The notes below the pieces were generated by a model, which was not told where the DNA came from, ran no database searches, and worked only from the letters and a program-made list of their open reading frames with translations. From the NCBI GenBank assembly GCA_003554535.1, contig PWGT01000069.1, positions 1 through 28,497 of the forward strand: DNA of 28,497 bases, given 5' to 3'. The DNA comes from Syntrophomonadaceae bacterium. Lineage in GTDB: Bacteria > Bacillota_D > Dethiobacteria > DTU022 > PWGO01. The stretch's first letter is position 1. Each line of letters starts with the position of its first letter. The position numbers and the translations under genes are program-made. Shown here piece after piece: positions 15,459 through 24,371 of the stretch.

Positions 15459-16583
15459 ATGAAAGAGGAGGTTGGGGGCAGTACTGCACATGTAAGAAAA
15501 CTTTTTCCCGGCTCTAATTCTGCTTATGGGTTTCATTCTTTTTATGACGAGATTATAGATGACGATGCTGCACGAATTTTTGTGATTAAAGGAGGACCGG
15601 GGGTAGGCAAATCCACATTTATGAGTTCTATAGGCGAAAAGTTGTGGAAGATGGGGTATGATTTGGAATTACATTGTTGCTCATCTGACAATGACTCTTT
15701 GGATGGAATAGTGATTCCCCAGTTAGATATAGCGTGTATTGATGGCACAGCACCTCATATTGTTGATCCTAAAAATCCAGGGGTGGTAGATGAAATAGTA
15801 CATCTTGGTGATTACTGGAATGAGGAAGGTATGATCGTTTACCGTGACGCAGTGTTACAAACGAATCGAGAAATAACACGCCTTTTTCGGAGAGCATATA
15901 ATTACCTGGGAGCAGCTAAGATGTTTTTAGAAGAGGTAGAAGGTTTTTATCGGGAAAATGGTGCATTACATATGGATGGATTAAATAGGGTTGCATTGCA
16001 GCTTATAGATGAAATTTTTGGAGGCAAGATAATAGAGTGGTTTGACAGTAGTCGTCAGCGGAGGCAGAGACATCTTTTTGCTACTGCTATTACTCCTGCA
16101 GGCCCTATTAGTTATCTGGATACACTTATTGCAAAAGTTCCGCAAAAATATATTATAAAAGGAGATGATGGAACGGGAAAAAATGAATTGATTGCTCGCT
16201 TGAAAGATGCGGCCCGAATGCATGGTTTTTTTGTGGAAGTCTTTCACTGTGCACTGGATCCCCAAAAGATTGATCACGTAATTATTCCGGAACTGGGAGT
16301 AGCTGTTTTAAACAGTGTGACTCCGCATATTTTGTTTCCAGGGCCTGGAGATAAAGTGATAGAAACAGATAGCTATACCAGAGATCCTGGAAGTGAGAAA
16401 AAGCATGAAAGGGAAGTAGCCAGAGAGATGTACCATCGTTCCATGGAGGAAGCAGTTTCATTTATCTTAAGAGCTAAAAAACTGCATGACGAACTTGAAG
16501 CATACTATATTCCTAATATGAGCTTTGGAAAGATTAATGAAGTAAGAGATTCGGTTATGGAAAAGATTTTGTCTTATGCTTAA
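15459..16583 (+). CDS. twin P-loop ATPase-like protein (PRK06851-type)
   Basis: A 374-residue soluble protein made of two similar halves. Half one has Walker A GGPGVGKST (45-53) and the motif GIVIPQLDIACIDGTAPHI (83-101). Half two has KGDDGTGKN (234-242) and HVIIPELGVAVLNSVTPHI (273-291). The repeats are offset by exactly 190 residues at both motifs. The second Walker A has Asn where Ser/Thr should coordinate magnesium, so it is probably inactive. This resembles a family of uncharacterised Firmicute ATPases; I know no established role. GAAGGGAGG precedes ATG 15459. It stands alone between two leftward genes. Confidence is high that it is a gene, moderate for the family name. Confidence 0.8.
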   Translation: MKEEVGGSTAHVRKLFPGSNSAYGFHSFYDEIIDDDAARIFVIKGGPGVGKSTFMSSIGEKLWKMGYDLELHCCSSDNDSLDGIVIPQLDIACIDGTAPHIVDPKNPGVVDEIVHLGDYWNEEGMIVYRDAVLQTNREITRLFRRAYNYLGAAKMFLEEVEGFYRENGALHMDGLNRVALQLIDEIFGGKIIEWFDSSRQRRQRHLFATAITPAGPISYLDTLIAKVPQKYIIKGDDGTGKNELIARLKDAARMHGFFVEVFHCALDPQKIDHVIIPELGVAVLNSVTPHILFPGPGDKVIETDSYTRDPGSEKKHEREVAREMYHRSMEEAVSFILRAKKLHDELEAYYIPNMSFGKINEVRDSVMEKILSYA

Positions 16584-16591
16584 ATTAAATA

Positions 16592-17905
16592 TTAAAGGTT
16601 GATTCTGGCCTTGCTCCCTTTTAATTTTGCCTTAGCTAACAAGGAGAAACTTTGAATAGGGTTAAGTGGGACTAGTTCCATCATATTCACATCCATTAAA
16701 GAAGCAAGTGATTTAATTGTGGTGGCCAGGTCATTGCAGGCTGGAGTTTCCCATATTTGAGAAGAACCGAATTTGCTATACAATTTAGGGGCGGCTTCAT
16801 TGATAGCGCATTGGCCTGCTATTAAAGCCGGTGGCCTAATTTCTGAAAGCATCTCGGGAGGAAATCCCTTGCCCATTAAAATATTAAACCCACCTTTTCC
16901 ATTGTGATCAAGGTGCAGGAGTTGCAATAAAGACAAAGTATTGCTGTAGCATCCCTCGGGACAACAACGCTCATAGCCCTGGTAAATGTTAACATCTGCA
17001 GGGAACTCAGGTATGAGGGTGTAGGGATATTTTTTGTTATACTTGCTCATATCTCCTTTAACTTTAATATCTTCAAGTTTTATTGATGAGGCAGCAAGCC
17101 TCAAGTGTTCGACCTCTTCCAGGTTATATCCCAGTATTTTAGCCCCGACAGTGTCTACAGCAGGGGTATTCGAACCTCCTACCAGTATGTCTAATTTTTC
17201 GGTACAACGTGGTAGAAGTTTGGCCGGAGGGTAATGTCCGTGGTAAACTGCGTGTAAACCGTCAATTAGTGTGAAATCAGGGGGGAAGAGTTCATGAAGG
17301 GAGGCCAGGATTTCATGAAGTTTATAATTGTGCCCATGCATCCGGTCCCTTTGGTCCATAAGCCCAAGCAGATTTTTGATGCCAAGGGTCACAACAGACA
17401 TTGAATGAGTTTTTAACTTGGGTATATTCAAGAAAAAAACATTTCGCTGCTGTCGTTTATTTCCGAGCCTGGAAGATAACCAGCGGTTAAATCTGGCTTT
17501 TTCTCCGATTTGCGGAAGTTTTTGGGTGCAAGTTAGACCTTCATCTAGAAAGACTGGCTTGGCTCCATTTTGGTGACACACATTGCCTATTTCTGTTGCA
17601 TTAAAGACCAGGCGTGTAAAGTTACCTTGAGTGCAATTTTCCACTACATATACTTTTTTTACTCCGGCCTCATATAAGTTTAAAATTGCAGCCTTCAGGA
17701 CAGAAGGGTCTGTGTATGTATATGGGTGTGAATTTACAGCATTGATTTTAATGACAGCTTCAGTTTTACCTTTTAACAAAAAATTTAGGCCACCGTGGGC
17801 ATTAAACACATCTTTTACTGATGTATAAATATTTGATTGAACTGGCGTAACGCTTACTGTATGAATATTCTTCACTCCTTGCCTTATAATATCAACAAAA
17901 ATCAT
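16592..17905 (-). CDS. DUF362 domain-containing protein
   Basis: A 437-residue protein of the DUF362 type (AVIKINAVNSHPYTYTDPSV; GAKPVFLDEG; FFLNIPKLKTHSMSVVTLGI; KNLLGLMDQRDRMHGHN; FTLIDGLHAVYHGHYPP; VGGSNTPAVDTVGAKILGY). Many relatives carry ferredoxin clusters; here the C-terminal part has several Cys (YERCCPEGCYS, then C near GQCAINEAA) that could hold a metal but no canonical 2x4Fe-4S ferredoxin domain. Function unknown. ATG 17905 has no ribosome site, and a promoter at 17948-17920 would put the transcript start only about 7 nt upstream, so the mRNA may be nearly leaderless. It converges on the ATPase gene with 8 nt between stops. Confidence 0.83.
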   Translation of the reverse strand: MIFVDIIRQGVKNIHTVSVTPVQSNIYTSVKDVFNAHGGLNFLLKGKTEAVIKINAVNSHPYTYTDPSVLKAAILNLYEAGVKKVYVVENCTQGNFTRLVFNATEIGNVCHQNGAKPVFLDEGLTCTQKLPQIGEKARFNRWLSSRLGNKRQQRNVFFLNIPKLKTHSMSVVTLGIKNLLGLMDQRDRMHGHNYKLHEILASLHELFPPDFTLIDGLHAVYHGHYPPAKLLPRCTEKLDILVGGSNTPAVDTVGAKILGYNLEEVEHLRLAASSIKLEDIKVKGDMSKYNKKYPYTLIPEFPADVNIYQGYERCCPEGCYSNTLSLLQLLHLDHNGKGGFNILMGKGFPPEMLSEIRPPALIAGQCAINEAAPKLYSKFGSSQIWETPACNDLATTIKSLASLMDVNMMELVPLNPIQSFSLLAKAKLKGSKARINL

Positions 17906-17919
17906 TAGTTACTAAGTCA

Positions 17920-17948
17920 ATTTTATACTTTATCAATAGTTAAAGCAA
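17920..17948 (-). promoter_or_regulatory. candidate promoter for the DUF362 gene
   Basis: On the minus strand TTGCTT (17948-17943) and TAAAAT (17925-17920) are 17 nt apart. The -10 element ends 14 nt before the ATG. Confidence 0.45.
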
Positions 17949-18045
17949 TAGATGAGAAAAGTAAGTGTTCAGGGTAGTTGAGCTTAAATAATTGTATGTT
18001 GTATTTACTGTATTTTTTTGATATACATTTAAGTGGTGTTGGGAA

Positions 18046-18060
18046 ATGTAGTAGCTACAT
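18046..18060 (+). other. compact dyad ATGTAG-TAG-CTACAT upstream of the 57-residue gene
   Basis: A 6-bp perfect hairpin with a 3-nt loop is followed by CTTTTT and lies 38 nt before the small gene. It could be an operator or a weak attenuator; too short to decide. Confidence 0.3.
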
Positions 18061-18097
18061 CTTTTTAAAATATGTTTAATAGGAGGTGTTGATTTAG

Positions 18098-18271
18098 ATG
18101 GATCGCGAGTTAATAGAAAGAAAAATAAAGGAAGTTGCTGAGGATGGTTATTTGCCCTGTGCGGATGGTTTGAGATTAGCAAATGAGTTGGAATGTACTC
18201 CTAAAAATATAGGAAAGATTTGTGATGAAATTAATATTAAGATAATAGAGTGTAGCTTGGGTTGTTTTTAA
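18098..18271 (+). CDS. small Cys-rich HTH-like protein, 57 residues, unknown function
   Basis: ATG 18098 follows an excellent ribosome site (AGGAGGTG, 18081-18088) and opens a 57-codon frame ending in TAA. The product has an N-terminal charged helix (RELIERKIKEVAEDG), then a stretch shaped like a helix-turn-helix (LRLANELECTPKNIGKICDE), and ends ECSLGCF. Five Cys (21, 33, 42, 52, 56) in 57 residues suggest metal or redox sensing. From memory, short proteins ending in a C-x-L-G-C-F motif occur in other anaerobic Firmicutes, but I cannot name a function. It lies about 290 nt upstream of groES with no clear terminator between, and divergent from the DUF362 gene. Confidence 0.75.
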   Translation: MDRELIERKIKEVAEDGYLPCADGLRLANELECTPKNIGKICDEINIKIIECSLGCF

Positions 18272-18443
18272 TAATTAAAAAAAATATACCTCATAACGAA
18301 TATCACTAGAGAAAAAAGATAATAATATACATAGAAATAGATGGATTGGGTAGAATAAAAAAGATATAATGAACAATAAATAGCAATAAGGTTATAACTT
18401 GATTTATTAGCTTCTTAAAAGCACATAGGCGTCATAATAAAGT

Positions 18444-18468
18444 CTGTTGCTGGTTGATGAGGCAACAG
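18444..18468. promoter_or_regulatory. inverted repeat CTGTTGC/GCAACAG over the groES -35 region
   Basis: Seven-bp arms (18444-18450 and 18462-18468) with an 11-nt spacer enclose the -35 hexamer of the groES promoter. It could be a second operator in addition to CIRCE. Nothing else stands out in 18272-18443, which is AT-rich. Confidence 0.35.
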
Positions 18469-18482
18469 GTATTTAATACTAT
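18454..18482 (+). promoter_or_regulatory. sigma-A promoter of groES-groEL
   Basis: TTGATG (18454-18459), 17-nt spacer, TACTAT (18477-18482). The expected start near 18489 falls at the beginning of the CIRCE element, the usual layout for HrcA repression. Confidence 0.8.
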
Positions 18483-18486
18483 TTTA

Positions 18487-18513
18487 TTAGCACTCCGTAA
18501 CGTTGAGTGCTGC
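18487..18513. promoter_or_regulatory. CIRCE operator (HrcA binding site)
   Basis: TTAGCACTC, a 9-nt spacer CGTAACGTT, then GAGTGCTGC. The left arm and the spacer length match the CIRCE consensus (TTAGCACTC-N9-GAGTGCTAA); the right arm differs at the last two bases. It predicts repression by HrcA and heat-shock induction of groES-groEL. Confidence 0.93.
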
Positions 18514-18559
18514 TAAGGACAGTTTCACCTTTATTAAAAATAAAAAAGGAGGTTTAAAA

Positions 18560-18847
18560 ATGAAATTAAAACCGCTAGGAGATCGAGTAGTGGTAAAGGT
18601 AGTGGAAGCTGAAGAAAAAACTGCCAGTGGGATTGTCTTGCCAGACAAAGCCAAGGAGAGACCTCAGGAAGGTGAGGTAGTTGCAGTTGGTGAAGGCAAA
18701 GTCTTGGACAATGGAACTCGCATGGGGATGGAGGTAAAAGAAGGGGATAAAATTCTTTATTCCAAGTTTGCCGGGACTGAAGTGAAGGTAGATGGTGAAG
18801 ATTACCTTATCATGAAACAAGACGACATTTTGGCTATTTTAAATTAA
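18560..18847 (+). CDS. groES: co-chaperonin GroES
   Basis: A 95-residue Hsp10 that forms the heptameric lid of the GroEL folding chamber. It begins [13 protein letters not shown], has the mobile loop [19 protein letters not shown] that contacts GroEL, and ends [18 protein letters not shown] 18560 is placed by AAAAAAGGAGG just before it; an in-frame TTG at 18503 would lie inside the CIRCE element and is rejected. groEL follows after 58 nt. The pair is expected to be controlled by HrcA through CIRCE. Confidence 0.98.
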   Translation: MKLKPLGDRVVVKVVEAEEKTASGIVLPDKAKERPQEGEVVAVGEGKVLDNGTRMGMEVKEGDKILYSKFAGTEVKVDGEDYLIMKQDDILAILN

Positions 18848-18902
18848 GGCAAGATGGTAGCTGGATTTAATCATTATTAAAGTAAAAAGAAGGAGGTCGT
18901 AA

Positions 18903-20552
<1,650 letters not shown>

Positions 20553-20568
20553 TTAGTTATCATGCCGC

Positions 20569-20606
20569 AAAAAAGGGCTGTTTCTTTCTCAGGAACAGCC
20601 CTTTTT
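20569..20606 (+). terminator. rho-independent terminator after groEL
   Basis: Stem AAAAAGGGCTGTT (20570-20582) with AACAGCCCTTTTT (20594-20606) and an 11-nt loop. It has a perfect GGGCTGTT/AACAGCCC core and a T tail. Confidence 0.92.
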
Positions 20607-20664
20607 AGATTGAGGTCACCGCAAAGACGTTTTGGAGTGTGTATTTAGCGCATGGTGAAAATTA

Positions 20665-20692
20665 TTGATTTTTTTAATTAAAATGTTATTCT
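20665..20692 (+). promoter_or_regulatory. weak candidate promoter for the purine block
   Basis: TTGATT (20665-20670), 16-nt spacer, TATTCT (20687-20692), leaving a leader of about 90 nt before guaA. No purine riboswitch core or PurR box was recognised in this leader. Confidence 0.3.
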
Positions 20693-20789
20693 AAGAAGGA
20701 AATATCACTTTACTTAATTAAATTATATAAAGTAAGGTAAGTAATGCTCATCAATTTTCTATAATTTAAAAATTAGCTTAGGAGTGCTT

Positions 20790-22172
20790 ATGAGCGTTCA
20801 AAAAGTTGTAGTTATTGATATGGGTGGAGATTATACCCAGTTACTAGCCCGGATTATTAGGGAAAAAAAAGTTTATAGCGAAATATTGCCTTGTGCCACA
20901 TCTTTAAGGGAAATAAAAGATCGCAATCCACAAGGAATTTTGATTACTGGCGGTCCCAGTGAGGTGGATAGGGAAATAATCTCTTTGCTAGATAAGGGTA
21001 TTTTTTCTTTGGGGTTGCCGGTAATGCTAATTGGTTATGGAGTTGAAAGCTACGAGGATTATCAAGGTTTACACTATTTCCCTGGATACGATAGAGATAA
21101 AGAAAAAACTTTGATATCTTCTGATGGTAATATAGTAGCTACTTTTAATTATCCAGGTAAAGATGATGAGGGTGAGCTTCTTGATTACTTTTTGTTTGAA
21201 GTAGCAGGTTTAAAAGCAGAATGGACTCCGGCCTCTTTTGTTAACCAGGCTATTGCAGAGATTAAGGATAATTTTCCTGAAAATGATAGGGCAGTATGTG
21301 GCCTTAGTGGAGGAATAGATTCTGCTGTTGCTGCTCTTTTAGCACATCAGGCTATTGGTGAAAGGCTAACCTGCATATTTGTGGACCATGGCTTGATGAG
21401 AGAGGGAGAGCCTGAAGAGGTAGTTAATACTTTCCGAGATAAATATAACTTAAATGTAGTTTCTGTAGATGCTTCGGATGAATTCCTGAAAAGGTTGGAA
21501 GGAGTAGAAGAACCTGAAGATAAGCGCAGAATTATAGGAGAACATTTCATCAAGGTTTTTGAAAGAGAAGCTTTGAAATTAAAAGGAGTAAAATTTTTAG
21601 TTCAAGGAACAATTTATCCCGATATTGTTGAGAGCCTTTCACCTTCCGGGGAAACTATTAAATCTCATCACAATGTGGGTGGGCTACCTGAAAGAATGAG
21701 TTTAAAACTAATAGAGCCTGTAAGAGAACTCTTTAAAGATGAAGTCCGTAAAGTTGCTGAATACATGAACTTGCCCAAAGAGATGGTTTGGAGGCAACCT
21801 TTTCCGGGTCCTGGACTGGGTGTTAGGGTTTTGGGAGAAATTACTCCGGAAAAAGTTAATATTGTTCGCAAGGCCAATGCCATTGTAGAAGAGGAAATAA
21901 GCCGCGCTGGCATGGAGCACGACTTATGGCAGTTCTTTGCTGTTTTGCCCCAAATAAGGTCAGTAGGGGTTAGCGGTGACCGAAGAACCTATGCCTATCC
22001 GATTATTTTAAGAGCTGTTACCAGCAGGGATGCCATGTCAGCTGAATGGTATCCTTTCCCCTATGAGATACTTGATCGCCTTTCACATAGGTTAATAGAA
22101 GAAATAAGTCAAGTGAATAGGGTGGTTTACGATATTACGTCTAAACCACCTGCTACAATAGAATGGGAGTAG
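20790..22172 (+). CDS. guaA: GMP synthase with degenerate, shortened glutaminase domain
   Basis: A 460-residue protein against about 510-525 for normal GuaA. The ATP-pyrophosphatase/synthetase part is intact: CGLSGGIDSAVAALLAHQ (P-loop SGGIDS 173-178), FVDHGLMREGE, VQGTIYPDIVES, SHHNVGGLP, PFPGPGLGVRVLGE and the C-terminal VVYDITSKPPATIEWE. It aminates XMP to GMP with ATP to AMP + PPi. The N-terminal class-I glutaminase is recognisable (VVIDMGGDYTQLLARIIRE; ILITGGPSEV) but only about 145 residues long; the nucleophile Cys of GICYGMQ is G82 (LIGYGVES), and the His and Glu of the FHPE region are gone (ATFNYPGKD). It therefore should need free ammonia or a separate glutaminase. ATG 20790 sits six bases after TAGGAG; the GTG at 20784 is too close to it. 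Confidence 0.9.
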   Translation: MSVQKVVVIDMGGDYTQLLARIIREKKVYSEILPCATSLREIKDRNPQGILITGGPSEVDREIISLLDKGIFSLGLPVMLIGYGVESYEDYQGLHYFPGYDRDKEKTLISSDGNIVATFNYPGKDDEGELLDYFLFEVAGLKAEWTPASFVNQAIAEIKDNFPENDRAVCGLSGGIDSAVAALLAHQAIGERLTCIFVDHGLMREGEPEEVVNTFRDKYNLNVVSVDASDEFLKRLEGVEEPEDKRRIIGEHFIKVFEREALKLKGVKFLVQGTIYPDIVESLSPSGETIKSHHNVGGLPERMSLKLIEPVRELFKDEVRKVAEYMNLPKEMVWRQPFPGPGLGVRVLGEITPEKVNIVRKANAIVEEEISRAGMEHDLWQFFAVLPQIRSVGVSGDRRTYAYPIILRAVTSRDAMSAEWYPFPYEILDRLSHRLIEEISQVNRVVYDITSKPPATIEWE

Positions 22173-22189
22173 AATAAGGAGGTTTTAAT

Positions 22190-22732
22190 ATGTCTGATAA
22201 GCAGGTAGCTATTATAATGGGCAGTGATTCTGATTTACCGATAATGAAGGATAGTGCCCTGGCCCTGGAGGAATTTAATATTGGTTATGATATATCAGTT
22301 TCCAGCGCCCATCGTCATCCAGATAAAACTGCCAATCTGGCACGTAGAGCTGCCGAAGAAGGCAAAAAAGTGATTATTGCTGGCGCAGGGGGAGCCGCTC
22401 ATCTGCCTGGGGTTTTGGCTTCCATGACTTCCTTACCTGTAATAGGGGTGCCAATACTTACATCGGGAATGGGAGGCGTTGATTCATTATACTCAATAGT
22501 TCAGATGCCCCGAGGGATGCCGGTGGCAACGGTAGCAGTTAACGGGGCTTTTAATGCAGGCTTGTTGGCAGTGCAAATTATTTCCACATCTGATAAAGAA
22601 CTATTTGAAAAATACCAGAATTACCGGCAAGGACTTGCTAGTGGAGTAGAAGAGAAAGATAAAGCTTTGCAGGAAAAAGGGTGGCGAATTTATCTGGACG
22701 ATAAGTTTCCACCCGGAGGTGAAAAAAAATAA
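22190..22732 (+). CDS. purE: N5-carboxyaminoimidazole ribonucleotide mutase PurE
   Basis: A 180-residue class-I PurE: IIMGSDSDLPIMK (8-20), SSAHRHP (38-44), AGAGGAAHLPGV (64-75) and YSIVQMPRGMPVATVAV (101-117). It converts N5-CAIR to CAIR in purine synthesis. Small departures from the common pattern are HRHP for HRTP and PILTSGMGG where PVQS-type sequence is usual. No purK follows, although PurK normally supplies N5-CAIR, so it must be elsewhere or missing. AAGGAGG lies before ATG 22190 and purB begins at the base after the stop codon, so the two are translationally coupled. Confidence 0.95.
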   Translation: MSDKQVAIIMGSDSDLPIMKDSALALEEFNIGYDISVSSAHRHPDKTANLARRAAEEGKKVIIAGAGGAAHLPGVLASMTSLPVIGVPILTSGMGGVDSLYSIVQMPRGMPVATVAVNGAFNAGLLAVQIISTSDKELFEKYQNYRQGLASGVEEKDKALQEKGWRIYLDDKFPPGGEKK

Positions 22733-24028
22733 ATGATTGATCGCTATGCCAGGTCTTATATGAAAGAAATATGGAGCCTGGAAAATAAATTCAACAAATG
22801 GCTATTATTAGAGGTCTTAGCTTGTGAAGCATTGGCTAAACAGGGGATAGTCCCTAATGAAGCAGCCATTTTGATTAGGGAAAATGCCAGTTTTAGCGTA
22901 GAAAGAATCCAAGAACTGGAGAAAGAAACTCGCCATGACGTGGTGGCATTTACCAGGTGTGTGGCTGAAAATCTGGGTGAAGAATCCCGTTATCTTCATT
23001 ATGGGCTAACTTCTTCTGACGTAGTAGACACTGCCCTTTCTGTTTTACTAAAAGAGAGTACTGAGCAAATTCAAAGTGGTTTGAAGCAGTTGGAAGAAAT
23101 GCTTGTGGAGCAGGCAATTCGTCACCGAAATACTTTGATTATGGGAAGAACTCATGGGGTGCATGCTGAGCCTACCAGCCTGGGGCTAAAATTTGGTTTA
23201 TGGTTGGCGGAGGTTCAGCGAAATCAAACCAGAGTGGAAAGTATGAAGGAATATATAAGTGTGGGCAAAATTTCTGGAGCAGTGGGAAATTATGCTCATC
23301 TTGCACCTTTTGTAGAAGAGTACGTATGTTATAAACTTGGCTTGAATCCTGCTCCTGTTTCTACCCAAGTACTGCAAAGAGATAGTCATGCTGAATATAT
23401 TTTCGTGTTGGCTTTAGTTGCTTCTACCTTAGAAAAAATCGCTCTTGAAATAAGAAATTTACAACGCACAGAAATTAGAGAAATAGAAGAACCTTTTTAT
23501 CATGGGCAAAAGGGTTCTTCTGCTATGCCGCACAAACGAAACCCGGTAAGTTGCGAACAGGTAACTGGCTTGGCCAGAGTAGCGAGAGGGAATGTGCAAG
23601 CAGCTCTAGAAGATAATGCCTTATGGCATGAACGTGATATTTCCCATTCTTCAGTTGAGCGGGTCATACTTCCTGATAGCAGCATGTTGGTTGACTATTT
23701 ATTGGATCAAATGACTCGTATTATCAAGGACCTTCACGTGTATCCTGAAAATATGCTTAAAAACATGGAAGCAACTAATGGGCTTGTTTATTCCCAGCGT
23801 ATTTTGTTAGAACTTATTACTTTTGGCTTAACCCGGGAAGAAGCATATGATTATGTTCAGGATGCTGCTATGAGATGCTGGAATACAGGAGAAAATTTTC
23901 AAGAAGTGCTCTTAAATGATTCGCAGATTATTTCCATTTTGGGAGAAGATAAGCTGCGAAAATGTTTTGATCCGACTTATTTTCTGGAAAGAGTAGATTA
24001 TATTTATCAACGACTTGGCATTGAATAA
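22733..24028 (+). CDS. purB: adenylosuccinate lyase
   Basis: A 431-residue member of the fumarase/aspartase superfamily with the purB signature GSSAMPHKRNP (261-271). Other conserved parts are LHYGLTSSDVVDTALS, GRTHGVHAEPTSLGLK (catalytic His) and QRDSHAEY. It removes fumarate from SAICAR in purine synthesis and from adenylosuccinate in AMP synthesis. The length is that of the short bacterial class (B. subtilis-like). The start codon directly follows the purE stop, with GGAGGTG inside the end of purE as ribosome site. A 343-nt gap follows before purF. Confidence 0.97.
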   Translation: MIDRYARSYMKEIWSLENKFNKWLLLEVLACEALAKQGIVPNEAAILIRENASFSVERIQELEKETRHDVVAFTRCVAENLGEESRYLHYGLTSSDVVDTALSVLLKESTEQIQSGLKQLEEMLVEQAIRHRNTLIMGRTHGVHAEPTSLGLKFGLWLAEVQRNQTRVESMKEYISVGKISGAVGNYAHLAPFVEEYVCYKLGLNPAPVSTQVLQRDSHAEYIFVLALVASTLEKIALEIRNLQRTEIREIEEPFYHGQKGSSAMPHKRNPVSCEQVTGLARVARGNVQAALEDNALWHERDISHSSVERVILPDSSMLVDYLLDQMTRIIKDLHVYPENMLKNMEATNGLVYSQRILLELITFGLTREEAYDYVQDAAMRCWNTGENFQEVLLNDSQIISILGEDKLRKCFDPTYFLERVDYIYQRLGIE

Positions 24029-24371
24029 AATGTCTCAAAATTAGCAGGCTGAGAGATTCAATGAAGGAATAGCGGGAACTATTACCGAATGTTGTGTTGG
24101 TGATAATTTAAAAGCTGAAGGCAAATTTAATGCTTTTGATCACCGCCCGAAGATATTATAAGGAAGGGGGATGATAGTAGAAGCAATTTTATCTTTGCCA
24201 GTAATAAACATGGATGGCTTGCATGAAAAATTCCGGAAAAATGGAGTGCCTCTTTATATTAAAAGGGACAAATAGGGACAGTAAAGGAGAAAGCAAAAAA
24301 TACAATTGAGAGGGAAAAGATGATAGGCTTGTCAATGGACAAATAGAAGATAGCTGGAAGGAGGCTATGTC
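24029..24371. other. 343-nt gap between purB and purF, no firm gene
   Basis: This is where purC, purS, purQ and purL stand in the B. subtilis order. I found no match to any of them. It contains a 34-codon frame at 24171-24275 with AAGGAAGGGGG before its ATG, and an open but startless stretch at about 24050-24160. A 10-bp direct repeat GGACAAATAG occurs at 24266-24275 and 24337-24346. The frames may be decayed coding sequence, but no homology supports this. Confidence 0.4.
24171..24275 (+). CDS. doubtful 34-residue ORF in the purB-purF gap
   Basis: ATG 24171 follows AAGGAAGGGGG and opens a short frame (begins MIVEAILSLPVINMDG) ending in TAG. No family is recognised. It may be a remnant or chance. 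Confidence 0.15.
   Translation: MIVEAILSLPVINMDGLHEKFRKNGVPLYIKRDK

Noticed and set aside
20608..20789. Purine riboswitch or PurR box upstream of guaA
   Set aside because: No conserved purine-riboswitch core and no paired CCGAA-type boxes were found in the AT-rich leader.
24040..24130. Possible TPP riboswitch upstream of purF (GCTGAGAG near 24049)
   Set aside because: Only the CTGAGA-like element matches; the partner CCTGATC-type motif and the second conserved arm are absent.
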